From Affinibrenneria salicis (GTDB taxonomy: Bacteria; Pseudomonadota; Gammaproteobacteria; Enterobacterales; Enterobacteriaceae), in assembly GCF_008710095.1 (NCBI RefSeq), contig NZ_VYKJ01000001.1:372001-436000 (forward strand): a stretch of 64,000 bases of DNA. The letters are read 5' to 3'. A program made the translations under genes and the position numbers. Positions 9,704 to 18,268 of the stretch are shown here, piece after piece (positions within the stretch are counted from its first letter, which is position 1; each line of letters opens with the position of its first letter). The notes under the pieces were generated by a model. The model made no database searches, had not been told where the DNA came from, and worked only from the letters and a program-made list of their open reading frames with translations.

Positions 9704-9911
9704 AAAAACCCCAAAACAGCGCGTCAGATCCTGAGTCTACACGCCATAGATTGCAGGATTAAGCAAGGCGCAAATGTGGCGCATCGCGCGGAGGGATACG
9801 CAGAGCTCGCCCGGCTTGCCGGCTCGGACCGGAGAAATTAGCCGCAGGCCGCTGTCTTCCATGCGGCCTGCGCCGTAAAATAACGGCTCATCAGGCAGGC
9901 GCGGGAAAATC

Positions 9912-10223
9912 ATGACGGACGGTAACGATGGCGATCGCTGGTATCTTTATATGGTGCAGACCGCGCGCGGCGCGCTGTACACCGGCATTACCACCGATGT
10001 GCGGCGCCGGGTGGCGCAGCATCAAAACGGTAAAGGCGCCAAAGCGCTGCGGGGGAAAGGCGAACTGAAGCTGGTGTTCCACTGCCTGGCGGGTAACCGC
10101 TCGCAGGCGCTGCGGCTGGAATATCGCGTCAAACAGCTAAACCGCCAGCAAAAATTAGACCTGCTGCAGGACCCGCCGGCGCGCTTATCGACGCTGCGGC
10201 AGGGAACGACTAAAGGTGACTAA
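9912..10223 (+). CDS. yhbQ: GIY-YIG nuclease-domain protein YhbQ
   Basis: 103 residues, a single small GIY-YIG domain of the UPF0213/YhbQ group. The signature is visible as [29 protein letters not shown] (about residues 10-38), with the catalytic-type Arg in the RRR stretch, then [17 protein letters not shown] near the C-terminus. The physiological role is not established; a DNA-damage or recombination role is possible for the family. Its 3' end overlaps the 3' end of yhbS by 14 bp in convergent orientation. Confidence 0.9.
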   Translation: MTDGNDGDRWYLYMVQTARGALYTGITTDVRRRVAQHQNGKGAKALRGKGELKLVFHCLAGNRSQALRLEYRVKQLNRQQKLDLLQDPPARLSTLRQGTTKGD

Positions 10224-10713
10224 ACGGCTCGGCGTAGCTCACCAGCCCTTCTACGCCGCTAAAGGCGTCCGGCGACAGGCCGTAAACCTGAAAGGCCGCC
10301 TCGCTTTCCGGCCAGCGGCAATGCAGCCGATGGTCGGCGGCCGGAGTAAAGCCCAGCGCGGCGTAGTAAGCCGGCGAACCCAGCACCACCACCGCGGCAT
10401 AGCCGAATTCGTTTAGCGCATCCAGCCCTTCATACACCAGTTGCCGGCCCAGTCCCTGACCGCGCAGCGAAGACTCCACCGCCAGCGGCGCCAGCGCGAC
10501 CCACTGTAAATCGTCGCCGGCCAGCAGCACCGGGCTAAACGCCGCGTAGCCGACCACCCCGCCTTCGTCGTCGGTAGCGACGATCCCCAGCGTCAGCAGG
10601 CCGTCTTCGCGCAGATGGTGCACCAAATCGGCTTCGGCGCCGGTGGAAAACGAGCGGCGCAGCAGACGGTCAATGCCCGCGGCGTCGACCGGGATCTCCA
10701 CCCGAACTAACAT
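10210..10713 (-). CDS. yhbS: GNAT-family N-acetyltransferase YhbS
   Basis: 167 residues with a GNAT fold. The acetyl-CoA pyrophosphate loop is visible in [30 protein letters not shown] (R/QxxGxG/A form), followed by [17 protein letters not shown]. Substrate is unknown to me. The start overlaps the end of ubiT by 7 bp on the same strand, so the two are probably co-transcribed, as in E. coli yhbTS. Confidence 0.9.
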   Translation of the reverse strand: MLVRVEIPVDAAGIDRLLRRSFSTGAEADLVHHLREDGLLTLGIVATDDEGGVVGYAAFSPVLLAGDDLQWVALAPLAVESSLRGQGLGRQLVYEGLDALNEFGYAAVVVLGSPAYYAALGFTPAADHRLHCRWPESEAAFQVYGLSPDAFSGVEGLVSYAEPFSHL

Positions 10714-11231
10714 GATGCCGGCACGCGATCGCCGGAATGCGCCGCGTCCTCATGCAAACCCGCGTCAATAAAGGCGGCCAACTGAAGCAACCCCATGCGC
10801 AGCGGCGCGGGCATCGATTCGAGTTCTATCGCATCCATCAGGTTTTTGACGTACAGGCCCAGTTCCGTATCGCCTTCAATGCGCAAACGACGCTGGAAGA
10901 ACAGCGTGTCCGGATCCTCGCGCCGCGCCGCGATCAAAATCAGATCGTTGGTATTGGCGCTGAAACTCACGTCGGCCTCCTGCTGGCGGCTGACCACCAG
11001 CCGCTCGTCCTGAACGGTGATAAACCATTGCAGACCCAGATCCCTGACTTCGACTTTCAACCAGCGATCGGTCAGAAACTCCAGTTCGCCCTCTTCCAGC
11101 GCCTGACGAAACTGCCAGCCCAGCAGTTGCTCCAGCAACTGACGCTGAATGGCAAAAGGAGTAAACCGTAACGGCTTGCTTAGCAGCCCCGGCGCCTGAC
11201 GCACGATGTGCGCCCGTAATTTTTCCAACAC
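10707..11231 (-). CDS. ubiT: UbiT, SCP2-domain ubiquinone biosynthesis accessory factor
   Basis: 174 residues (former yhbT) with one SCP2 sterol-carrier-type lipid-binding domain. The core is about residues 35-145, including WLKVEVRDLGLQWFITVQDERLVV, EADVSFSANTNDLILIAARREDPDTLFFQRRLRIEGDTELG and YVKNLMDAIELE. UbiT is the accessory factor for oxygen-independent ubiquinone synthesis and is thought to bind quinone intermediates, the anaerobic counterpart of UbiJ. It is divergent from ubiUV, with which it functions, and upstream of yhbS. Confidence 0.93.
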   Translation of the reverse strand: MLEKLRAHIVRQAPGLLSKPLRFTPFAIQRQLLEQLLGWQFRQALEEGELEFLTDRWLKVEVRDLGLQWFITVQDERLVVSRQQEADVSFSANTNDLILIAARREDPDTLFFQRRLRIEGDTELGLYVKNLMDAIELESMPAPLRMGLLQLAAFIDAGLHEDAAHSGDRVPASC

Positions 11232-11481
11232 TGACCTGCTCCTCTATCTGTCCCTTCATCTTTCAGGGTACACGATCGCGGCGGCTTTCGCTTGCCGGCT
11301 GATTGCCGCCGGCGAAGCCAGACTTCCGCCCGCATGCTGTAATCTGGCGATAGCGACCCGGCGTTAAGCCATTCTGCCACATTCGCGGACGCTGACCGCG
11401 GCCCGGGTCAATAATTTAGCCCGTAGCGCAAGGAATGTCGCTGATAACTTTCGTCGCATCCGCCATCGAATACACCAGAAA

Positions 11482-11495
11482 CTGGTTTAAATCAA
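11482..11495. promoter_or_regulatory. Candidate FNR-type site upstream of ubiUV
   Basis: CTGGTTTAAATCAA matches the FNR consensus TTGAT-N4-ATCAA at 8 of 10 defined positions. It lies about 148 bp before the ubiU start, in the 411-bp region between the divergent ubiT and ubiU. Anaerobic control of ubiUV is expected from its role, and FNR control is reported in E. coli. The site is a visual match only, and no clear -10/-35 pair was settled. Nothing else recognisable was seen in this gap. Confidence 0.4.
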
Positions 11496-11642
11496 AGTCA
11501 GCGCCGGCCAGGTTAATTACTATTCCCCATCGTTAAAAATGTTCATCGACTGATAAAAAATTGCATCAGCCGGCCAACATTGCCCTCTTTTCACCTCGGG
11601 TGGTCTGATCATCAGCGCCTTTTGGTTAACGCAGGAATGTGT

Positions 11643-12638
11643 ATGGAACTGCTCTGCCCCGCCGGGAATCTGCCGGCCCTGAAAGCGGCGATAGATAATG
11701 GCGCCGATGCGGTCTACATCGGCCTGAAAGACGATACCAACGCACGCCATTTCGCCGGACTCAATTTCACCGATAAAAAACTGCATGAAGCGCGCGAGTA
11801 CGTACACCGGCACCGGCGCAAACTGCATATCGCGATCAATACTTTCGCCCACCCGGATGGCTATCAGCGCTGGCAACGGGCGGTCGACATGGCCGCCCAG
11901 TCCGGCGCCGACGTGCTGATTCTGGCCGATCTGGCGATGCTGGAATATGCCGCCGAACGCTATCCCTCGATTGAACGCCATGTATCGGTGCAGGCTTCGG
12001 CCACCAACGAACAGGCCATCCGCTTTTATCAGCGTCATTTCGACGTCGCGCGCGTGGTGCTGCCGCGCGTGCTGTCCATTCATCAGGTTAAACAGCTGGC
12101 GCGCGCCACGCCGGTGCCGCTGGAGGTCTTCGCCTTCGGCAGCCTGTGCATCATGGCCGAAGGACGCTGCTACCTGTCGTCGTACCTGACGGGCGAATCC
12201 CCCAACACGGTGGGCGCCTGTTCGCCCGCGCGCTTTGTCCGCTGGCAGCAGACGGCGCACGGCATGGAGTCGCGCCTGAACGATGTCCTGATCGATCGCT
12301 ATCAGGACGATGAGAATGCCGGCTACCCCACGCTGTGCAAAGGCCGCTATCTGGTGGGCGGCCAGCGCTATCACGCGCTGGAAGAGCCGACCAGCCTGAA
12401 CACGCTGGAACTGCTGCCGGAATTGATCGGCGCCAATATCGCCTCGGTGAAAATTGAAGGGCGCCAGCGCAGCCCGGCCTACGTCAGTCAGATCACCCGC
12501 GTCTGGCGTCAGGCGATTGATCGCTGCAAGGCCGACCCGGCCGGCTTTCAGCCCAGCCAGGCGTGGATGGACGCGCTGGGCGCCGTGGCGGAAGGCACGC
12601 AAACCACGCTGGGCGCTTATCACCGTAAGTGGCAGTAA
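11643..12638 (+). CDS. ubiU: UbiU, 4Fe-4S U32-family subunit for anaerobic ubiquinone hydroxylation
   Basis: 331 residues from the ATG at 11643 (MELLCPAGNLPALKAA), the same length and start as E. coli UbiU (YhbU). Two earlier in-frame codons (11580, 11637) would add non-conserved residues. It is a U32-peptidase-family protein, but the cluster ligands of the UbiU type are present: Cys in FGSLCIMAEGRCYL (two), VGACSPARF and YPTLCKGRY. With UbiV it forms the heterodimer that performs O2-independent hydroxylation of the ubiquinone ring, using prephenate as oxygen donor in current models. UbiV follows after 12 bp. Confidence 0.95.
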   Translation: MELLCPAGNLPALKAAIDNGADAVYIGLKDDTNARHFAGLNFTDKKLHEAREYVHRHRRKLHIAINTFAHPDGYQRWQRAVDMAAQSGADVLILADLAMLEYAAERYPSIERHVSVQASATNEQAIRFYQRHFDVARVVLPRVLSIHQVKQLARATPVPLEVFAFGSLCIMAEGRCYLSSYLTGESPNTVGACSPARFVRWQQTAHGMESRLNDVLIDRYQDDENAGYPTLCKGRYLVGGQRYHALEEPTSLNTLELLPELIGANIASVKIEGRQRSPAYVSQITRVWRQAIDRCKADPAGFQPSQAWMDALGAVAEGTQTTLGAYHRKWQ

Positions 12639-12650
12639 CCGGAGAACAGA

Positions 12651-13529
12651 ATGAAATATGCACTCGGATCGATCCTCTATTACTGGCCGAAGGCCGGGGT
12701 CGAAGCCTTTTATCAGGCGGCGGCCGACAGCAGCGCCGACATTATCTACCTGGGCGAGAGCGTATGCAGCAAACGACGCCAGCTGAAGGCCGGCGACTGG
12801 CTCGAACTGGCGCAGCAAATCGCCGCATCCGGCAAACAGGTGGTCATCTCCACCCTTGCGCTGCTCCAGTCGCCTTCGGAACTGACCGAGCTAAAACGCT
12901 ACGTGGAAAACGGCGACTTTCTGCTGGAAGCCAACGACCTGGGCACCGTGAATATGGCGGCCGAGCGCGGCCTGCCGTTCGTCGCCGGGCACGCGCTGAA
13001 CTGCTATAACGCCTACACCCTGCGGCTGCTGCACAAACAGGGCATGGTGCGCTGGTGTATGCCGGTGGAGCTGTCGCGCGACTGGCTGCAAAACCTGCTC
13101 AATCAGTGCGAAGAGCTGGGGTTCCGCCACGGTTTCGAGGTGGAAGTGCTTAGCTACGGCCATTTGCCGCTGGCCTATTCGGCCCGCTGCTTCACCGCGC
13201 GTTCGGAAAACCGCGCCAAGGACGAATGCGAAACCTGCTGCATCAACTACCCGCAGGGGCGCCAGGTCTATACCCAGGAAAACCAGCAGGTGTTTGTGCT
13301 GAACGGCATTCAGACGCAAAGCGGCTACTGCTACAACCTCGGCAACGAACTGCCTTCGATGCGCGGTCTGGTGGATATTGTCCGGCTGTCGCCGATGGGG
13401 CTCGATACGCTAACCATGCTGGACCGGTTTCGCGCCAACGAGCAGGGGCAGGCGCCGCTCGATCTGCAGGATCGCGCCGACTGCAACGGATACTGGCGCC
13501 GGGTGCCCGGTCTGGAACTGGTATCCTGA
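12651..13529 (+). CDS. ubiV: UbiV, 4Fe-4S U32-family subunit for anaerobic ubiquinone hydroxylation
   Basis: 292 residues, full length (former yhbV). Cluster-binding cysteines are visible: one in YLGESVCSKRR (about residue 39) and three in ARCFTARSENRAKDECETCC, the UbiV pattern. SD AGAA/GGAG lies just upstream of ATG. It is the UbiU partner and the pair is stable only together. The gene is the second of the ubiUV operon and ends convergently with the exporter genes; a perfect hairpin lies in the short gap. Confidence 0.95.
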   Translation: MKYALGSILYYWPKAGVEAFYQAAADSSADIIYLGESVCSKRRQLKAGDWLELAQQIAASGKQVVISTLALLQSPSELTELKRYVENGDFLLEANDLGTVNMAAERGLPFVAGHALNCYNAYTLRLLHKQGMVRWCMPVELSRDWLQNLLNQCEELGFRHGFEVEVLSYGHLPLAYSARCFTARSENRAKDECETCCINYPQGRQVYTQENQQVFVLNGIQTQSGYCYNLGNELPSMRGLVDIVRLSPMGLDTLTMLDRFRANEQGQAPLDLQDRADCNGYWRRVPGLELVS

Positions 13530-13549
13530 CGCCGTGTGACGTGCGCCGC

Positions 13550-13572
13550 GCTCGCCGGCCAGACCGGCGAGC
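13550..13572. other. Perfect GC-rich hairpin between convergent genes
   Basis: GCTCGCCGG and CCGGCGAGC form a 9-bp perfect stem with a CCAGA loop between the ends of ubiV and the ABC-2 permease. No T-run follows on either strand, so it is not a standard intrinsic terminator. It may stabilise 3' ends or act with Rho. Confidence 0.5.
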
Positions 13573-13593
13573 AGCGGTCCGCCGCTGAGATCG

Positions 13594-14730
13594 TCAACCG
13601 CGCCGGCGCAATAGCTGGCGCAGACGGCCGGTGTTATGCAGCAGCCCCACGCCCACGCCGAGCAGAGTATAGACCAGCCCCAGAATCAGCAGCATCATCA
13701 CGTCGCGCCCGACCTCGCTCAGCGGCAGGTTCATCTGGTTGACGCCGGCGATCGCCCGCGTGGCCCAGGTGGAGGGCAACGCCGATGAAATCGCCTGCAC
13801 CCAGCCGGGCATTGACTGCACCGGCCAGAGAGTGCCGGAAAGATAGAAGACCGGCATGGTGACGAACGACAGCGTCAGATAAATCATCTCCACGCGGCGC
13901 AGGCACTCGGTCAGCAGCTTGCCCAGACCAAGCACCGCCAGCAGGAACGGGAAGGTCAGCAGCAGAATCTCGGCAATATTCGCCGTCTGCCGGTAGCCCA
14001 ACACCCAGGGCCACAGCACGAACAGCACAATCGACAGAAACAGCCAGATCGGCAGCAGCGCCGACAAACCGCCGAGATAGATTGGTATGGTCGGCTTGCC
14101 CTGCGGCGAACTCTTCAGCGCAATACTCACCCGCACGCAGGCAATCAACAGAGAATGCTGCAGCAGCATTACCAGCAGGCCGGGAAAAATAATCGCCGCG
14201 AAGCTGACGCCGGGATTAAATAGCCCCTGCGTTTGCCCCACCACCGGCGTCAAAATCACCCGCGCCTGCGCCTCGCTGAAACCGCTGCGCTGCAGCAAAT
14301 TGCTGTTGTAATCGCTCAGCAGTTGTTGCCAGGCCGCCATCACGTCCTGCTGAATCTGTCCGTTCGCCAGACGGTTGGTCGCATCGCCGTAGGCCGGAAC
14401 CACGATAGTCTCGCCGGCGAGGATCTTTTTCTCCAGATCCAGGGGCAGGATAATCACGGCAAACAATTTACGCAGCACCAGATCGCGTTGCGCGTCCGGC
14501 AGATTATCGTAGGTTCTGACCGCGATTTTCGACGTGGCGTCCAGATCGCGCATCAACTGGCGACTGGCGTTGCTGTGATCCTGATCGATCACCGCCACCG
14601 GGAGATCCCACACCGAGCGATTGGCGTACACCATGCTCATCACGCACAGCGACACCAGCAGCATCATCCACATCGGGCGCTCCAGCATCCCGATCAGCAC
14701 CCGGCTGAACGTCTTCCAGTAGCTGCTCAC
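13594..14730 (-). CDS. ABC-2 type exporter permease (YhhJ/YbhR-like), distal gene
   Basis: 378 residues. The layout is an N-terminal membrane helix (MWMMLLVSLCVMSMVYA), a periplasmic domain of about 150 residues with the ABC-2/YhgE-type motif LPVAVIDQDHSNASRQLMRDLDAT, then five or so C-terminal helices, with the PVFYLSGTLWPVQSMPGWVQAISSALPSTWATRAI segment typical of ABC2_membrane_3. It pairs with the upstream permease, overlapping it by ATGA. No nucleotide-binding subunit is encoded with it. Substrate unknown; related systems export drugs or toxic compounds. Confidence 0.85.
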   Translation of the reverse strand: MSSYWKTFSRVLIGMLERPMWMMLLVSLCVMSMVYANRSVWDLPVAVIDQDHSNASRQLMRDLDATSKIAVRTYDNLPDAQRDLVLRKLFAVIILPLDLEKKILAGETIVVPAYGDATNRLANGQIQQDVMAAWQQLLSDYNSNLLQRSGFSEAQARVILTPVVGQTQGLFNPGVSFAAIIFPGLLVMLLQHSLLIACVRVSIALKSSPQGKPTIPIYLGGLSALLPIWLFLSIVLFVLWPWVLGYRQTANIAEILLLTFPFLLAVLGLGKLLTECLRRVEMIYLTLSFVTMPVFYLSGTLWPVQSMPGWVQAISSALPSTWATRAIAGVNQMNLPLSEVGRDVMMLLILGLVYTLLGVGVGLLHNTGRLRQLLRRRG

Positions 14731-15881
14731 TGTATCTCCTCCTGCTGGCTCAGACGCTGATAAAGCCGGTTACGCACCAGCAACCCCGTCACCAGCGGGT
14801 AGGCCAGCAGCAGCGCGCAAACGCTCAGCACCGAGGAGAGCGAAACCTGACGCAGGAAAATATCAAACATGGCGTATAGCGCGTGCGTCAACGGCTCGAT
14901 CTGCGCCACGATCTGCGCCGGCAGCGGCATCGACAGTTCCGGCACCGCCAGACCGGAAAACGTCAGCGCGATACTGACAATGATGCCCATCATGGTATAG
15001 GCGGTCAGCGCCGTGCGGGTGTAGGTAAACAGCAGCATCCCGATACTCTGCGCCGCCATCACATAGAAAAAACCCACCAGCAACATATACAGCGGGTTAC
15101 CGTTCACATGGGCATCCGACGCCCAGACCAGAATGGCGATTTCGACAATCAGCAGCACGGTATAGCACAGAGTATAGGGCGCCAGCCTGCCCAACACCGC
15201 CAGCACAAACGGACGCCGGTTAACCACATCCTTGCTGCGAGCCAGCACATAGATCATGCAGGTGACGGCGAACAGCTGCAACAAATGGATGGTGGCGGCG
15301 AACTGCTGGTAGTAGATATAGCTGCCGCTGGCGTTGAACAGACTGCCATACGACAGACTGACATTCGCCAGCGCCGGCAGAGTCTGGCCGGATTGCGCCG
15401 CGATAACGCTGCGGTACTGGCTGTTGATCTCCGTCATCAGCGTGCTGAAATCCTGGGTGGAGTAGAAGCCGGCGCCGTAAAACAGCGCATTGTAGTAAAA
15501 GGTGACGCTCGGCTGCCGGCCGGCCAGCGCATCGGCCTCAAAATCCTCCGGGATGTAGAGCATGCCGTAATCCTGCGCGCTGCGCAGGCGCTGCAGCGAC
15601 TCGGCCATGCCGCCGGGCCAGGGCACGACGCGGGCATGAGATCCGGCGTCCAGCTTGCGGATCAAATTGCGCGATAGCGGGCTGTGATCGTTATCGATCG
15701 CCGATACCGGCAGATCCTGCATCGTCCCGACGGAAAAAATGCTGCCCAGCAGAATAAACAGCAGCAGCGGGAAGCACCAGCCCAGCCAGTGCAGCACCGG
15801 ACTGCGCAGCGCTCTGTTTACCTCCTGACGAAACGACGCGCTGAAGCAACGCCAGCCGGCGCTTACTCTTTCCACTGCCAT
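14727..15881 (-). CDS. ABC-2 type exporter permease (YhhJ/YbhS-like), proximal gene
   Basis: 384 residues, same architecture as its downstream partner: a first helix (WLGWCFPLLLFILLGSIFSVGTM), a large extracytoplasmic domain beginning LPVSAIDNDHSPLSRNLIRKLDAG, and a C-terminal block of helices ending in GLLVRNRLYQRLSQQEEIQ. It likely forms a heterodimeric channel with the partner. It overlaps the HlyD gene's end by 19 bp, so the three genes form one operon. No ATP-binding motif is present. Confidence 0.85.
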   Translation of the reverse strand: MAVERVSAGWRCFSASFRQEVNRALRSPVLHWLGWCFPLLLFILLGSIFSVGTMQDLPVSAIDNDHSPLSRNLIRKLDAGSHARVVPWPGGMAESLQRLRSAQDYGMLYIPEDFEADALAGRQPSVTFYYNALFYGAGFYSTQDFSTLMTEINSQYRSVIAAQSGQTLPALANVSLSYGSLFNASGSYIYYQQFAATIHLLQLFAVTCMIYVLARSKDVVNRRPFVLAVLGRLAPYTLCYTVLLIVEIAILVWASDAHVNGNPLYMLLVGFFYVMAAQSIGMLLFTYTRTALTAYTMMGIIVSIALTFSGLAVPELSMPLPAQIVAQIEPLTHALYAMFDIFLRQVSLSSVLSVCALLLAYPLVTGLLVRNRLYQRLSQQEEIQ

Positions 15882-16834
15882 AGCGCGCTCATTCCCGGCC
15901 TCAGTCCTTCCTGCGGCTGCAGCGGATACAGCCGGACCTCGAAGGTCTTCAGATCGAAATCGCCGGTGGCCCGCGTGGCGCGTTTGGTGGCGTAGTCGCC
16001 CAGCGGGGCGATATAGCGCACCTCGGCGTCAATCATGCGGTTATTCAGCGCCGGCACGCGCAGCGCGATGCGCTCGCCTTTACGCACGTTAGCCAGAATA
16101 TCCTCTCGCAGATTGAACACGAACCAGGCCTGAGGAACCCGCACCAGGGTGATCAACGGGCTGGAGGCGCTGAGCAAAACCCCCACCTCGGCCGGGATCG
16201 GCCCGACTTCGCCGTCGACCGGCGCCCTGACCTGCAGTTCGTCGGCCTGCGCTTTGATTTCCAGCAGTTGCTGTTCGGCCTGACGCAGCGCGGCGGCGTA
16301 GTTTTCCCGCTGTTCCGGTCGGTCGCCGTGCAGCCCCTCGTCCAGACTGGCCTGGGCCGCCTGAACCTGCTGCCAGGCGCTGTCGCGCGCCTCGCGCGCG
16401 CTGTCCAGCGCCGAGGCCGAAGCATAGCCTCTGGCCGCGATGTTGCTCTGACGATTATATTCATGCAGCGCGTTTTGATATTCCGCCTGCGACTGCGCCA
16501 GCGTGGCGCGCAGATTACGAATGCTCTCTTCGCGCGTGCCGTGTTCGGACTGGTCCAGCAGGGCTTTCGCCTGATCTCTGGCGGCCTCCGCCGCTCGCAG
16601 CTGCGCGACTAATTCAGCATTATCCAGCGTAATCAACAGCTGGCCGGCCTTCACGTCGTCGCCGCGCTGCACATGCCGCTCGATTACCCGTCCCGAGGCT
16701 TTGGAGGCCACAATCACTTCCTGGGCATCGACCTCGCCCTGCAACAAAACATCCTGATTATTGGCCCGAAAAAGAACGGCCAGCGCTATAACGACCACAA
16801 CCAGCAGTATCGTAAACCGCGTCTTTTTATTCAT
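15863..16834 (-). CDS. HlyD-family membrane fusion (periplasmic adaptor) protein
   Basis: 323 residues. A single N-terminal membrane anchor (FTILLVVVVIALAVLF, about residues 8-23) is followed by a biotinyl-lipoyl half motif (GEVDAQEVIVASKASGRVIERHVQRGDDVKAGQLLITLDN). A long coiled-coil of about residues 75-200 is rich in A/Q/E, and the second lipoyl half is VRAPVDGEVGPIPAEVG, with a beta-barrel and C-terminal domain after it. It resembles YhiI/YbhG-type adaptors that link an inner-membrane ABC exporter to an outer-membrane channel such as TolC. It is the first gene of the exporter operon. Confidence 0.88.
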   Translation of the reverse strand: MNKKTRFTILLVVVVIALAVLFRANNQDVLLQGEVDAQEVIVASKASGRVIERHVQRGDDVKAGQLLITLDNAELVAQLRAAEAARDQAKALLDQSEHGTREESIRNLRATLAQSQAEYQNALHEYNRQSNIAARGYASASALDSAREARDSAWQQVQAAQASLDEGLHGDRPEQRENYAAALRQAEQQLLEIKAQADELQVRAPVDGEVGPIPAEVGVLLSASSPLITLVRVPQAWFVFNLREDILANVRKGERIALRVPALNNRMIDAEVRYIAPLGDYATKRATRATGDFDLKTFEVRLYPLQPQEGLRPGMSALWQWKE

Positions 16835-17094
16835 TTATAATGCTCCAGACTTGCCTTACGCAGATCGCTTCGTTACGCTGCGCGACGCGCCTCACCGCTG
16901 TGGAAATAAACAACCCAACAACAATAAAAACAATTGCGCTACATTGTAGCGCGATAGCTGCGCCATGTTTAAGCATAAAACAACATCGCGCCATCTCCAG
17001 CGGCAGGAAAGCGGTCATTCAGCCCGGAACTATAAAATTTCGTCAAACGGCGCAATACTCAGAGTATCCGCAACTCATACAGTGAGCACCGTCT

Positions 17095-18099
17095 ATGTCT
17101 GCCGACCTTCAGTCTACTCCCTTTTCCATTCTCGACCTGGCGCCGATCCCGGACGGACGGACGGCGCGGGATGCGTTCCATCACTCGCTGGATTTGGCGC
17201 AGCTCGCGGAACAGCATGGCTACCACCGCTACTGGCTGGCTGAACACCACAATATGACCGGTATCGCCAGCGCCGCTACCTCGGTTCTGATCGGCTATCT
17301 GGCCGCCGGCACTGACCGTATCCGCCTCGGCGCCGGCGGCGTTATGTTGCCCAACCATGCGCCGCTGGTGATCGCCGAGCAGTTTGGCACGCTGGAATCG
17401 CTCTATCCGGGCCGCATCGATCTGGGACTGGGCCGCGCGCCCGGCACCGACCCGCGCACCATGCAGGCGCTGCGTCGCCACCTTAACGGCGACGCGGACG
17501 GTTTCCCGCGCGACGTGGAAGAGCTACAGCGCTATTTCGCGCCGGCCGAAGCCAATCAGGCGGTTCAGGCGGTGCCCGGTCAGGGTCTGCAGGTTCCTCT
17601 CTGGCTGCTCGGCTCCAGCCTGTACAGCGCGCAGTTGGCCGCCGCGCTGGGCCTGCCGTTCGCCTTCGCGTCGCATTTCGCGCCCGACATGCTGCTGCAG
17701 GCGCTCAGTCTGTACCGGCAAAACTTTAAACCGTCCGAGGCGCTGGCGGCGCCCTACGCCATGGTGTGCGTCAATGTCATCGCCGCGGACAGCGACAGAG
17801 ACGCGCGCTACCTGTTCACCTCGCAGCAACAGCAGTTCATTAACCTGCGGCGCGGTCGGCCTGGCCCGCTGCCGGCGCCGGTGGAGGACATTGAAACGCT
17901 GGCCGCGCCGGCGGAACTGTTCGGCGTCGACCAGGCCCTGCGTTTATCCATCGTCGGCGACAGCAATAAAGTGCGCCACGGCCTGCAAAGCCTGCTGCGT
18001 GAAACCCAGGCCAGCGAGATCATGGTCAACGGACAGATTTTCGATCATGCCGCCCGACGCCGCTCGTTCGAGCTGATCATGGCGCTGCGCCAGGCCTAA
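17095..18099 (+). CDS. yhbW: Luciferase-like FMN-dependent monooxygenase YhbW
   Basis: 334 residues, matching E. coli YhbW across its length. It is a bacterial-luciferase-like flavin monooxygenase with a TIM-barrel; family landmarks include [77 protein letters not shown] and [24 protein letters not shown]. The substrate is not known. In E. coli the mtr gene lies between yhbW and deaD; here deaD follows directly after a terminator. Confidence 0.92.
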   Translation: MSADLQSTPFSILDLAPIPDGRTARDAFHHSLDLAQLAEQHGYHRYWLAEHHNMTGIASAATSVLIGYLAAGTDRIRLGAGGVMLPNHAPLVIAEQFGTLESLYPGRIDLGLGRAPGTDPRTMQALRRHLNGDADGFPRDVEELQRYFAPAEANQAVQAVPGQGLQVPLWLLGSSLYSAQLAAALGLPFAFASHFAPDMLLQALSLYRQNFKPSEALAAPYAMVCVNVIAADSDRDARYLFTSQQQQFINLRRGRPGPLPAPVEDIETLAAPAELFGVDQALRLSIVGDSNKVRHGLQSLLRETQASEIMVNGQIFDHAARRRSFELIMALRQA

Positions 18100-18151
18100 G
18101 CCGGGCGGGCAAAACAATCGCCGCCTCCCGAGGCGGGGGTTTAGGGCTGAC

Positions 18152-18187
18152 AAAAAAAAACGGCCCCCGCCAGGCGGGAGCCGTTTT
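18152..18187. terminator. Bidirectional intrinsic terminator between yhbW and deaD
   Basis: CGGCCCCCGCC pairs with GGCGGGAGCCG around a short loop (stem 18161-18183). It is flanked by nine A on the left and TTTT on the right. It can end yhbW on the plus strand and deaD on the minus strand. Confidence 0.9.
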
Positions 18188-18268
18188 ATAACAACAGGGG
18201 GCGGTTTAACGTTTATCCGTGGATATTTCGTTTAGTCCGCGCCCGTCGTGGTTTTATCGATCGGGTTA

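Noticed and set aside
11520..12818. Minus-strand 432-codon frame opposite ubiU
   Set aside because: Shadow of ubiU and the start of ubiV, both of which match known proteins along their full length.
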